Assembly: GCA_022836615.1 (NCBI GenBank)
Contig: MU405273.1
Span: forward strand, 124,001 to 188,000
Direction of reading: 5' to 3'
DNA length: 64,000 nucleotides
Source of the DNA: Annulohypoxylon bovei var. microspora
Taxonomy: Eukaryota; Ascomycota; Sordariomycetes; Xylariales; Hypoxylaceae
Shown in pieces: positions 1-12,115 of this stretch (positions are counted from its first letter, which is position 1; each line of letters opens with the position of its first letter). The notes below the pieces were generated by a model, which saw nothing but the letters and a program-made list of their open reading frames with translations, was not told where the DNA came from and ran no database searches. The translations under genes were made by a program, and so were the position numbers.

Positions 1-417
1 AAGTAAATAGAAGGAGCTAGTGTTAATAAGCGGTATTAACTACCTATGTATTAAACGGATATGTGGGTAGCGCCGACATGAATGGTGATTGGGGACGAAA
101 AGGTTGCCAAGATAATCGGAGGTGGCAGCATTGGATGCTCCTACTTGTACCTACTATGAAACACGATCGAAAACAGCCCTGGAGCTACTTTCTTATACAT
201 GGGTCGTACCTGACAATTATTTCATTCTATTCTATATCTGAGCAGGTGCCTATGGATGCATGTGCCTTAACGGTAGGTACCTTACTACCTAGGTACGCAA
301 CCTTGGAAGTTTCACCTACCTACCTCATCATCTTAACATTTACTAATGTGGAATGATGACATCTTATAATAACCTTGGATCCGATATCCTCATTCTACAT
401 ATCATCGTAGGTTTTAC
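1..417. other. Intergenic, left edge
   Basis: No gene supported. It holds several TACCTA/GGTACC-type short repeats around 240-330 and the 3' flank of the carboxylate transporter. Confidence 0.5.
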
Positions 418-2023
418 TTAAACTTCGCTTTTACTAGTACCCTCCAGTTCTACCGCACCATGGATTTTCGAATCGGAGATCGATATATTATCAACCACCT
501 TTTCGATATTGCTGTGAATATTGGCGCCAGCAGGTCCAGCACGTTCAAAAGATCGGCCACGCTTCTCCGGACCCAGCGCAGCCGTCACTACAATACCGAC
601 CGCGACGATCGCAAGAGCAATGCCCATAGTCGGCCCATAGCCATCGACTAACTTCCCGCTCTTGCTAGAGACGAAGTGGCTTTCGGAAATGGCATTGACG
701 ATCTGGGCCGCTGGAGAAGACACCATGTTACCCAGCTGGTACGCGAGACCTGGAAAAGTCGATCGGTAAGCCGGCGGCGATAGTTCGTTAAGATGGATAG
801 GGACCACGCCCCAAGCTCCCTGGACGAAGAACTGAATCATAAACCCGGAAGCCGAGAGGCCTGATTCGGTCGTAGGCAGAATCCAGGCTGGCACGAGGCA
901 GCAGCTGATCAACGTAGCACCGACGATAGCTCGACGACGACCGATAAACTGGGAGAGGTAGCCAATGATGGTGCCACCGACACACGCTCCCGTATTCATG
1001 AGGATACTAGCGCGCGTCGCAGCATCGTTGGCAAGCTCCTTCGACTCTAGCATAAACGTGGTGTAGCTATCTTGGCTCGTATGTGCATAGTAATTGAACC
1101 AAGTCATAAGAATGACGCAGTACACGCACATACGCCACTCCTTAGCAAGCATAGATTTCGTCTCCGTCCAGAAATCGCCCGCTGAAATATGGCGACCGGC
1201 TGCCTTAGAAGCTCTGAATTGCTCCGATTCGGGAAAGCAGCAACGGAGGAGTCCGGCAGAGATAGAAAGAGCAGCGGCGATCCAGAAGACAGTCTTCCAA
1301 GTATCCGTCGCCCCGCCAACACCGAGGTTCACGCACGCCGCAAGAACATAACCAAGAGCGTAACCTTGCTGCAGAATGCCGCTCATAAGGCCACGTGACT
1401 CTGTTCTTTTTTAGTCGATATGTTAGTATAGGTAATGTAGGTGTTCAGAAATGTACGAAAACTTACGGGCAGTTCTCGAGAGCCATGGCCACAGCATTAC
1501 CATATACGCCACCCATAAATAGGCCGAACAGAGAGCGGACAGCTAGGAACTCTTCAAATGTTGCGCTGTAGATTGTTGCAATTTGCAAGAGGCCGAGAAC
1601 GATCAAGTTAGCGACCATCGGCCATTTCCGACCAAATCGATCACCAAGCAGACCAAAGACGGCAGCGCCGACAGATCGCAGAAGCAGGGTCAAGGTAATG
1701 GCAGTGGCAATGTCCGTCTTGGTACGTTCGTAATAGTTCGACAACTTAACAGTTTGGATTGCTAGCGCGTGAAAGTCGAAGGCATCGGCAGTCCATGCAT
1801 ACATGCCCACGAGGAAATAAATCCAGTTCTTAGCACTCAAAAGCATGAAAAGCGAGATGGGATTTCTGAGTCTCTCAGGAGCCTGCCATTCCGTATGGGA
1901 TTCACCAAGTTCATTCGTGACGACAACTCTCTGCTTCCATCGAAAGAGGTCACCCCACGACTGTCTCGCAGAAGCGAAGATGCCCTTTGCAAGGGGATCC
2001 GCAGGCTCATTACCAGCGGCCAT
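418..2023 (-). CDS. Jen-like carboxylic acid MFS transporter (2 exons)
   Basis: Plasma-membrane proton symporter family for mono/dicarboxylates such as lactate or pyruvate. Exons are 2023-1467 and 1405-418; the 61-nt intron starts GTAAGT and ends at an AAG acceptor, the only join that keeps frame and gives the family stretch ENCPTESRGLMSGILQQGY. The product is 514 residues. The Jen signature (N-x-x-S/T-H-x-S/T-Q-D-x-x-x-T) is present near residues 290-302 as NYYAHTSQDSYTT, with alanine where serine or threonine is usual. The loop after TM2 reads GDRFGRKW. The N-terminus is short and cytoplasmic and the tail is hydrophilic, as in the family. The ATG at 2023 has no competing upstream start that I could support. 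The substrate cannot be read from sequence, and related ShiA-like carboxylate porters are the main alternative. Confidence 0.88.
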
Positions 2024-4211
2024 GTTGGAGTGTATGAGACCCCCGAGTTATCTTCGTGCTTTCTGAGTTCCCGAGGCGTCGATTGGGCCAATGATCTGCC
2101 CCAGGAAGATCTCGAAAGAGGTGGGAGATCCATGACATTTGAGGCGGCAAGCATCCATCTCTTATACTATCATCCAGAGAGGCCCACACGACAAGACCAG
2201 GACGGCGTAGCATTTATTAGATATGAAAGTGGATGATGCCGATTCATTCTCGTCTGGCAGTTGGAAACGTCCCCAAGAAACTCTATAGAATCATAAACCG
2301 TGGTTTCTAGAGCTGCATATACCCATCGCTTGTTACCACGCAATGCAACTCGGTATATAGTAAGCATGACTTGACGTGCCAAGCGGACTGGAGTCGGCCT
2401 TGCTAGGGCAGCTAAGGGTAAATTAGAGAGTTCCCTGACTGGGCGGATTAATCTCTGATGAGATGTTCCTCGTTGTGCTTGCTTACCTAAACAGCCTAGA
2501 TGCCTTGAATCCTAGAGATGAGGATACTAGGTAACTAGGTACCTACTTACCTAGGCAGATAGCCATCCCTCGTGGGTGTCTATTTGATGTTACTTAGGGA
2601 TGAGAGGAGATGTAAGGTTGTATGCAGATAGCTTGTGATAACGGCAATCAAATGGGAGCCATCACCAACTAAGTAAGTAATTGCAAATCTCCATGGGCGC
2701 AGAAAAATGTCCGATGGCCCACGACAATGGGCAGAATGGACAGAACTCAAATACCCAGGACATCATCCCCACAAACAGCCTCGATTCCTTAAGATGTGAT
2801 ACACCAGATTTATCATCGCATATATTTTCGATAGGAAAACCTGGGTGCCCACTTTACGGAATTGTTCGGACCTCGATATTTCGCAAAATCGCAGCACCCT
2901 GACGATAGTCTCATCGAAGGACTTTGGAACCATTGCTCGAATGGCCAATAGCTATCACCTAGACCCATTCTCGAAATATTTAGAGTGGTAGATGCACCAA
3001 CACGGTTTCATGAGGACTTACTCCCTAGTCTCACGATACAGAACAGGTCGCAGTGCATGGTATTTGAGGACCAATAGCCTGTTGATGATAGATTTCGAAC
3101 TCAAGGTTATTGGTTAACAAGGATTTAACAGAGACCGTGGAGCTATCGTAAAGATGAACCATGCTGCCGTTAACTGAGGGGAAGCCTATGACGGGCTATT
3201 GCCGGCTTCATTTCCAAGGCAAACTTGAACAAATATGTTATCGTTGGTGGGGTCTTCTGAGATTACGTGTAGGCCGACAGTAAACAGTCTTGTTATGAAC
3301 AAGTCTCCAGTACCAGCATAAACTAATGGAAAATATTCGATTATCAAAATGATGCATTTCGTTACCGGGGTCCCATATCAATTTGACTAAACTTCATCAA
3401 ATAGTTTGGATATAGCTGCGATCGAAAGAAAAACAACGATTCTAGCATGGGTTCAAATTAATCGTACCTTTAAGAACTGAAAAAAGTATCCCTATATAAA
3501 TGACACATCGAATAACTCTCTTGTGTTACGATAAGTTTATTGTCTCTTTAAAATCAAATTTGTCGTTGCGTTGAGTCTTTCTCTTACTACCCTTAAGACT
3601 ATCGACATCCGACAAGCTTCAGTATGCTTCAATGTTTGAAAACATAGGTTCATATACGAAACCTAGAGTTTACGGTCTAGGTCTTGTCACAATGAAGCTT
3701 ACCGAATTGCTTGGGAAGTTGATCAGCGAAAAGGGAACAATACCAATATGTACGCAATAGGACTAAAAGTCTGGAATTCATCTACATCATCGATTTTTCT
3801 TCTTGGGCGCAAGACCCTGCTCTACCAATCAAGAAACCCCGATTATAATTTTCGTTCGCATTCACGAGACTCGATTTGCCTTTTTACCTCAAGTCCGACG
3901 GTAATGTACTTGTCACCATACCGTCATTGAACTTCTGCGTCGTCCAGACTTCGTTTAGTGATATGGATAGAGTTTAAATTTAGTGGGTTGATATCTATGA
4001 TCATACAAAGACTCATTACCTCTATGAGACATCCCACTCGCCTCAGCGCCACCAAGGTGCTTAATCCTCATTATTCAGGTTGCCATTATATGTGTATACA
4101 TCTTCCACTCTGGAACCGATGAAATCCACTCTGAGCATATTCAATACGTAAACAATTAATTAAACCAAGAATTAATACGTTCGAGATAGCATCAAAAAAT
4201 TAACGATAAAT
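2024..4211. other. Divergent promoter region between carboxylate transporter and catalase
   Basis: About 2.2 kb without a credible gene. TAGGTA/TACCTA runs occur near 2525-2560. The part from about 3000 to 4200 is AT-richer and only short random frames are open. It must hold both divergent promoters; no specific site is claimed. Confidence 0.5.
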
Positions 4212-6152
4212 ATGGCACCATCTGCAGATACCTCGTTTTCTGGCCATGTTGCTAGCCAGTTTACGTCTTATGAGAAAGACCGCAAGGCGACGTCGAAGGA
4301 CGCAATATACGCTACCAGGTATGTTATAATGATATCTATTTACTACATATTGTAACTAACTACGGTAGCAATGGCGTTCCTATGCCTCATCCATACGAGA
4401 CCCAAAGAGTCGGAGAAAATGGGCCCCTTCTTTTACAGGATTTCCATCTGATTGATCTCCTTTCTCATTTCGACCGGGAACGTATACCCGAACGAGTAGT
4501 ACACGCGAAGGGGAGTGGCGCTCAGTAAGTATTATCACTTGACCACTACTACACACATTTCAGCTATATCGGGATGCTGCATCTCAGGGGATGGGAACCC
4601 TGAAATATCACGTCGAACTTGAAAAAAGGTTACTAATTTCTCATGTGTTTGTAGCGGCTTCTTCGAATGTACGAACCCCATTCCGGAGTTGTGTTCTGCC
4701 GACATCTTCTCAACCAAGGGGAAGAAATGTCCCGTTACAGCGCGGTTTTCTACCGTCGGAGGCGAGTCTGGCTCTCACGACTGCGCCCGCGACCCCCGAG
4801 GCTTCGCCGTCAAATTTCGGACTGAAGACGGCAACTGGGACCTTGTCGCCAACAACACGCCGGTATTCTTCTTGCGAGATCCAGCCAAGTTCCCTTACTT
4901 TATCCACACGCAGAAGCGCGACCCGTCAACTCACCTAACACATGCCGATGACTCCACCATGTTCTGGGACTACCTCTGCAACAATCCCGAGAGCATTCAC
5001 CAGGTAATGATCCTCATGGGAGATCGAGGTATTCCGGATGGCTACCGCTTCATGCATGGTTATGCGGGTCACACGCTCAAGTTTGTCAATAAACAGGGCG
5101 ACTGGATTTACACTCAAATACACTTTAAGTCCCAGCAGGGTACCAAGTTTATTACCCAAGAAGATTCCGGCAACAAATCCCCCGACCATTCTCAGAAAGA
5201 CTTATACGAAGCCATTCAGCGTGGGGATTATCCGAAGTGGAACGTCGAAATCCAGACTATGACGCCGAAACAGGCTGAGGAGGTGTGGGAGAAGCAGAGA
5301 ATCAACATTTTTGATCTTACCCATGTCTGGCCTCAGGGACAGTTCCCGCGGAAGAAGATTGGTGAATTTGCTTTGAATGAGAATGCCGTCAATTATTTCG
5401 CGGAGATTGAGCAGGTTGCTTTTAACCCAGCTCACATGCCTCCTGGCATCGAGCCGTCTGCCGACCCTGTATTACAGTCTCGCCTTTTCTCTTATCCTGA
5501 CACCCATCGCCACCGTATTGGCGTGAACTATCAACAGCTGCCCGTCAATGCCCCACGTACAGGCTTCATGTTCGGTAATTTCCAGCGGGATGGCTCGATG
5601 GCTTTTTACAATCAGGGGGCGAGGCCCAACTACCTAAGCTCTATCGACCCGATCCAGTTCCGCGATCGTTCCATCGACCTCGACAAAACTCACGGACATT
5701 TCACTGGAGAAGCCATCACGTTCCTATCGGAGATTCGACCGGAAGATTTCAATGCGCCTAGGGCCCTTTACAGGAAAGTTTGGGATGAACCCGCTCGCGC
5801 GAGGTTTATTAGCAATGTCGCCGGGAAGATGGCCGTCTGCAAAGAACCGGAAATCATCAAGCGGCAGATCTCTATCTTTCGAGAGGTAGATGAAGAGATT
5901 GCCACCCGTCTCGAGAAGGCCACGGGCATCAAGGGCTACGATGGTATCTCGAACATGAGGTTCAATGGGACTCATAATGGGATGACGAAGGACGTTAAGT
6001 TGAGATATGCTAATGGTGTAAGTGTGACAAAGGGAAAGAGTGTTACCAGGAACAATGGCGCACCCTCAGCTGGAGCCCATAAAGGTTTGGGTTTGGTTGA
6101 TGGTACGCATGGCGCGAATGGCGCGAATGGCGCAAACGGCGTGCATCGATAA
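4212..6152 (+). CDS. Heme catalase, small-subunit type (3 exons)
   Basis: Converts H2O2 to water and oxygen. Exons are 4212-4318, 4369-4524 and 4655-6152, giving 586 residues. The distal histidine lies in VVHAKGSGAHG (His about 81) and the active-site asparagine in NNTPVFF (about 154-155). The proximal heme tyrosine is in RLFSYPDTHRHR (Tyr about 368). All key residues are intact. The length fits small-subunit catalases rather than the 700+ residue large-subunit class. There is no N-terminal signal peptide. The C-terminus does not end in an SKL-type peroxisome signal; it carries a glycine/asparagine/alanine tail with the GAN unit repeated, ending GVHR. Intron 2 (130 nt) has a TACTAAT branch site. 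Cytosolic location is the simplest inference, but it cannot be proven from sequence. Confidence 0.95.
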
Positions 6153-6412
6153 GCAGGAAATCTTGTATTAGGTAGTACGCCAATGTCTCAGGTTAATTAG
6201 GTAGGTACAGGTAATTAAAATACGATGATTCATACCTAGGTACCTTGGTTTAGTTAAAGTTGATTATTTTACTAGTCTTCTACACCGTTTCGTGATGCGA
6301 AGCAAAAAGATTTACCTAATTTACACGCGATGTATTTTCCTATCAAGTCTATTTTCCTATCTTGTTTTCACTTTGAAGGTACTCTGTCATTTCTCAAATG
6401 TTCCAAATTGTG

Positions 6413-8269
6413 TTAAATATTAGCGCAGTGATTCTCCTGTGGTTTTTCACTGCGTATCCCATCGACTCCATCATCTGTTATTGTACTGGTTGTCTCTGAC
6501 AATATCGGTGGGAGATCGTTGCGGCGCGTTGATTCCTCTACTGTTCGCTGGGCTTCTTCGTCATCGGGCTTTCTTGGCCCAGTGGGTGCGAACCTCGAAC
6601 GTGTACGGATACCTTCGCCATACTTATAGAAAGCGAACGGGATCACGGCAAGCACTGTCGCAATACCCCCGATTAAGGAACCGCCACCGCCAATCCCGAG
6701 GGCATCGAACATGTAATTAGTGAACAGTGGCGCCGCGGCACCGCAAGCCGAGCGACAGACTGTGTTTACCGCGATCGCAGACGCGGCATACATTAAATAT
6801 GAATCGACTAGATAGGTGAGATACCCCACGAAGATGAGCATGAGCGAGGTAGCTAGAAATACCCCAGCTATTGTCGGAACTATCCAATGGATCCAACTGG
6901 TATATGTCAGTTGTGACTTGATTCTAGAGTGCATTGCTGTCTTACCTATACTCAGCGGTCCATGCGAACCAGAACATGGTAAGAGGAAACCCGACTCCTC
7001 CCATTATAGCTAGAGTGAGACGATCCTCGGGCTTTAATGGAATCCCCCTTTCTATATTTCTTTTCTTGTACTCCGAATCAAATAGGACGATGATGGCACC
7101 AATGAAAGAGCCAATCACGGACCCGATCAGAGGGAGCTCGCCAACTCCGGCGTTCCATCCACGCCTCTCTTGAAACACAATAGGGTAAATAGAGAAGAGC
7201 ATGTATAACAATGTATACACGACAGACATATAGACCGCGCATAGAAAGGAGATGGTGTCGAATAGGATAATCCATGGCCTTGTGAGAGCCACTTTGTAGA
7301 TCCCTAGGAGTGTGCGATCGCCATCCTCTACCGGGGCTTTGACGTCTTCATAACCGGGGATTCTAGCCTGTCTGATACGACGAGCACGATGTATGAGTAT
7401 CACGGGACCGAAAGTCTCGGGAATTGTGAACATGGGAATAGCCGTGATACCTCCGAGCCAGAGCAGAACGAAGAAACTCCATCTCCAGTCTTTCTTGAGT
7501 TCGAGAAAGCCCCCAACAACTGGCCCTAGGGCTGGACCGACCCAAACCATGCATGAAAAAACAGCCATCGCATTACCACGTTCGACCGGACCCCACAGAT
7601 CCGCGAGTACACCGGGACTATTACTTAGCGGGGCGCTCACGAATGTGCCTGTGAGGAACCTACCTACAAGAAGGCTCGCAAAGTTCGGCGCAAAAGCACA
7701 AAGGAAATTAAACATGATATAAAGTAAGAACGTGCTGTAGAAAATCCATCTTCGCCCATAAAACTACTCATCCAATTCATTCAGTATCTGCCAAAATCAC
7801 CAAGGGGCTGGTATTGGGGATATCATACCTCAGATAGGGGGGCGAAAATAAGGGGCCCAGCGCAATATCCAAGAAGGAAAAGTGTTATGGTAAGCCCAGC
7901 TGCTTCTTTTGAAACGCCAAATCCTTCTGCGATACTCTTAAGCGGTGTCAGCGATTATGCAAAACTATTGGGAAGGTTATAATAGTGTGCCCGGGAGGTT
8001 AGATGGTTAATGAAGCTAGGAAGAAAACCTACGCCAAAACATCCAGACGGAGCCGACGAGGCAAAGGTCGCATTTACAACCAGCAAAACCGCGCATACTG
8101 TAACGTACCAACGCCTAGCAGTTGACCAACAGTGCGGGTTCTCGACATCGGCAGGTTTAAAGTCGACATGTCCATTTTCATTAAGATATGGACGTTCTCC
8201 ATATTCTAGACTGGAGGTCCTGTATGGCTTCGCCGTAGCAAAGGACAGGATACGTCTAAGCTTAGCCAT
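6413..8269 (-). CDS. DHA1-family drug:H+ antiporter, MFS (4 exons)
   Basis: Twelve-helix multidrug efflux family of the plasma membrane. Exons are 8269-8033, 7936-7829, 7763-6946 and 6896-6413, giving 548 residues. The joins restore the family path SSAPSGC..SIAEGFGVSKEAAGL, then FAPLSE followed by FYGRRW (the loop 2-3 motif A), then WTAEY followed by SWIHWIVPT. Motif C of antiporters is visible as GPALGPVVGGF. The ATG at 8269 begins MAKLRR; a TTG codon further upstream in frame is not a credible start. Read without splicing the gene looks broken at three points, but each break is a canonical intron of 49-96 nt. The substrate is unknown. It converges with the catalase gene, leaving 260 bp between the stops. 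Confidence 0.9.
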
Positions 8270-9110
8270 GCTCGCTTTCTCTCGACGCAATCTCTCAGCA
8301 GCAGATGATCAAGATCGCTGAAGTGAGGCATCCTGGTGGCAAAATGTGACGGGGTTAAAGAGTATAATAAAGAAAATCGCAAATTCTCAAGACAACCAAA
8401 ATCCCTGTGCTCGCGCCGAGGGGTAAACGCGAGGCTGGAGACAAGCTGAGTACCTATCTTAGGTCCATGGTGGTATTGGGACAAAGATGACGGCATTACG
8501 TCAATTACTAGTTCGAACCGTCAACCATTGACAGTTATTCCCGATGTTTGGTTCCGTAAACCCCGGAAGGCCCGCGATCTCAGCATCATGAATTGATGCA
8601 TCAACCAGGGGCGAAACTAGCACGGGAACCTGTGATCGGCAGAAGGGACCCTGACCTCACGACTCTTAGACGATTTATAATATGTGTAGGTACGGCATCC
8701 TATTAGATCACCACGGAGATAGCAAGTCATTACCTTGCCCCTAATTAGTGCCTGTACCTACCACCTACACCTGTAGAGTACCTACCTACCAGGTAGATAT
8801 TCATGACTCGGAGCCAGATAATTCGAAAATGTTTATCAATACTATGAAGCCAAATGTCCATGTCCATCGACCGACAGTCGTCGCATATGTAATCTTAGAT
8901 GCCAGGGCATAATACGCGAGCACGTGCTAAGGTGTAAAACTAGAAGTCTACTATTAAAGGGTAGATTATCTTATTTTACCTAGTTCCAAGGTTTATATGA
9001 GGTAAAGGCAACGAACATCTAACCTGAAAACCTGGGAGGGTCGATTCACCAGGCCAGTACACCGAATTTACATAGCTCAAATACACTTCGTCGTGGCTTT
9101 ATTGGTGTCT
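8270..9110. other. Intergenic between two minus-strand transporters
   Basis: About 0.84 kb: promoter of the DHA1 transporter and 3' flank of the NCS1 permease. TACCTACC runs lie around 8750-8795. No gene seen. Confidence 0.5.
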
Positions 9111-10974
9111 TCACAGTGATTTTCCATCAGACGCCCCTATTTTCTCGATTGGGTCAGTAGTAGAAGCCTTCTCAGCTCCAACATCGTCATCCGGTATATG
9201 CGCCAAAATTGGAGCACCATCTAAGTCCCAAATCGTATCCCTGAGCAGTGTCTCCTTTGCTGGTACCGCGAGACTTAGAGCCGTGTAAAGGACAATCGAA
9301 GTGACGAACCCGAATAGCCAGTTAAAGGTATACAGGTTGGTAACGCCGTCGTTGATGTGAACAACTTCGGACCCACTGATGCTCAGGCCTAGACCGGGAA
9401 GCAGAGGCGTGACGGGCACGATGAAGGCGATCGCCGCGCGCCAGTTACAACCACCAGTGTAGCGATAACGACCATCCGGATTGTATAAGCTTGGGATATC
9501 GATATGCTTCCTCTTGATGAGCCAGTAGTCAGACACCATTATGCCAGCCATAGGCCCTAGGAACACGGCATAACCGCCCATGAAGGCAAGGAATGTCTGG
9601 GCAGAACTCAGTATCTTCCACGGCACTATCACCCAGCCGCCAATGATCGCAGCAATTATGCAGCCTCGCTTGATGTTGATCCAGCGAGGGAAGAGGACAG
9701 TCAAGTCATTAGCCGCCGAAATTGAATTAGCTGTGATATTAGTGCCAACCTATCCCATGAAGAGTCAGTATCGTTGCCTTTTCTTGGGTAGGTATACAAG
9801 TGTCCACATACCTGCGCTACATACCAGGCGAGAGCAGCAAAGAAAGCAGCGCACCGCCCGCCGGCACCATAATCAAGCCACATAGTGAGGATCTCTAGGG
9901 GATTCCACAGGTATTCTCCGCTAAATACCTTGCTTGCAGATGTCGTCACGATACCAAGCACACCACACACGGTAAAGATGATGGGCATCGCCGGTAACTG
10001 GATATATTGGCCATGGGCGGACCTCGCATATCTTGTGAAGTCCGGTATGTTTACTGCCAACGTGCTCCAATTTCCCGTCACGCTCGACATGCAACTTAAC
10101 CACAACCACGCATACTGCGGTCCGCTGACGGTCGCGCGTAGAGCGAAGATGTCGCCGCCGCCTCCAGCCTTATTGACACACCACCCCATCATCGCGATAG
10201 CAGCAACGGGCGCCGCCACGAGTTTAACCCAGAAGAGCGGCCGTAGCTTCGTGGGATGGATAAGAAGTAGTGGTAGTTGGATGATCCAGAACAAGAAATA
10301 GGATATCATTCCTTGTGTCGTGATGCCGGAAGACTCGGGTAACTGGTTGGGTATATTGTTGTACGAGGGCGCCCAAGCTCGCAACATAATCGTGATGCAC
10401 TGAGCACCATTCGCACTCTGGGTCACATAAATTGGCTTAAGGTTCTAATAGGAGGAGATTCTCTCTAGGACTCTTTCATTACCTGTATGCCAAGCCAAAA
10501 CATAGCTAGAATTGATCGACTAACGATGCAGAAGTACCTCAGATAGTAACCGAAGCTGCTGGTCGCGATTACGGAGAAGGGGACGTGGAGTTTTGCGCCA
10601 ATGGCGCCGTTTAGCACAAGAGGCACGGCGACGCAGAAGTTGCCGACTACCATGATCGGAATCGCTTCTCGCCAGCTTAAGCCTACCGCGAGAATCGCGG
10701 ACCCCGTCTGCCATGTCGCCAGGTTGATCGTGTCGGTAGCCCAATAACCCAGAATACTCCACGTATTCCAAGTCTGGTCCTTGGGGGGCGTAGGGTCTGT
10801 CAGATTCGCGTGTTAGTGTTCGAGGTAGTTTATGGCGAAGAATGGCGCAGCTATACCCATATCACGGTTCGTCCATACGTGTGATGGTGCGAGTGCTCCC
10901 GTCTGCTTAGGAAGCTCCCAAGAGTGGAGGGAGGTAAACCTCCGTCTAACCTCAGTCGCCGACAGCCCTCTCAT
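9111..10974 (-). CDS. NCS1 nucleobase/allantoin-type permease (4 exons)
   Basis: Proton symporter family for uracil, allantoin, uridine or related compounds (fungal Fur group). Exons are 10974-10857, 10796-10483, 10417-9812 and 9749-9111, giving 558 residues. The N-terminus has the family pattern SHVWTNRDMDPTPP followed by W..WS..GYWATDTINLATWQTG (TM1). Later blocks are MFWLGIQ.ANG.QC, GNWSTLAVNIPDFTRYA, and NITANSISAANDLTVLFPRWINIKRG. The last two are hallmark helix 6 and helix 8 regions. An in-frame stop lies just upstream of the ATG at 10974, which fixes the start. The exon 2/3 acceptor was chosen at CCCAG because it restores the GIQ-x-ANG block. Whether the substrate is uracil, allantoin or thiamine cannot be decided. 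Confidence 0.92.
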
Positions 10975-12115
10975 GATAGCAGACCTTGGCTCAGCTTAGA
11001 TAGTGTATTTGAATATCAAAGCAAGGATTTCTTGTCTTGAAAGGGAGGAGCATTAAGCTGAGGGGTCGTCAAAGTTCAACCCATGGTGAATAATCGCGTC
11101 TGGGGTTGCTTTATAGATAGGTCCCCCAAAATTGCCTTCACGATAGTGAGCGGCGTCAGATAACAGAGAAGTAAGAAATGCAGGGGTGCAAGATAGATAC
11201 ATACTGCATACAGATTTGACCTTGCTCGTCACCCCATGTTCTAGGCGCATCAGCTTGGAACCCAATGAGAAGCGAGTGCCTTATCAGCCTCTGACGATAT
11301 ACACATTTTGCAGATCCAAACCATGGTTAGATCGAATTTCAAGACAGCCTGCCAAGCTGAAGAGGAGCTGATTGGCTCGTGTTCACCGTGATCTCCCTTC
11401 ACCTATCTCTCCCTAAGGTTGTCATGCCGGCTATAGAAAATGTCTTCCTTCGATGTTTCCTGAAGGCAACCAGCGCAATAGACTATAGTTTGTGAATGAA
11501 TTGAATATAGGTTTCTCGACGCCTTTCGCCCTTATTTTAGGTATAAACATGCGAGGAATTATACTAAACGCGCGTTCATGCATATGAGCAATCTAAGGCT
11601 TATGTGGGCTTATGTGGCATCGCGATGACTCGGGAGGTTTTGTCTGTGAAGAATGTCTCGGGAAATATCCGCGACGAATGACAGGGGTCGATCTTCTTTG
11701 TAATCTTCGGGTTTAGAAGCGGACGAAGAAGAAAAAGAATAGCTACCTACCTAGGCATGTACCTGCTTCGAGTCTCAATCATACGATGTCAACTCTATCT
11801 TGATCAACACTCTACTTCGTCATGTTTCGAAACAAGCACATAATGTACCACTTATTAGAGGCTGTCTGGCTGTATCGGCGTCAGTCTCGGTGAGCCACTC
11901 GTCTCGGACACCTGTACCTGCGGCAGCCACGCAACATACACGCCTTGGTCATTGGTTGAAATTTCTCTAGCACCATACGAGCCGCAGGTCTCATGTTAAT
12001 AGACGGTCGCACGCACAAAACTCCACGTTATGGAATGGTACATTTTCAATCCAAGGTCGATCCGCTACAGCTAGTCCGTGCAATAAGATCGTCCACTAGG
12101 TACCTACTTCATCGC
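10975..12115. other. Intergenic upstream of the NCS1 permease
   Basis: About 1.1 kb with only short unrelated open frames; scattered TACCTA motifs near 11740-11765 and 12098-12122. No gene supported. Confidence 0.5.

Noticed and set aside
1769..2236. 155-codon plus-strand frame
   Set aside because: Antisense to the carboxylate transporter's first exon; no domain.
7716..8032. Apparent stop codons breaking the DHA1 transporter
   Set aside because: Explained by two introns with good donors and acceptors that restore the family sequence.
8505..8525. GTTCGAACC box suggesting a tRNA
   Set aside because: No matching A box, acceptor stem or cloverleaf could be traced around it.
9885..10301. 138-codon plus-strand frame
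   Set aside because: Antisense to NCS1 permease exon 3.
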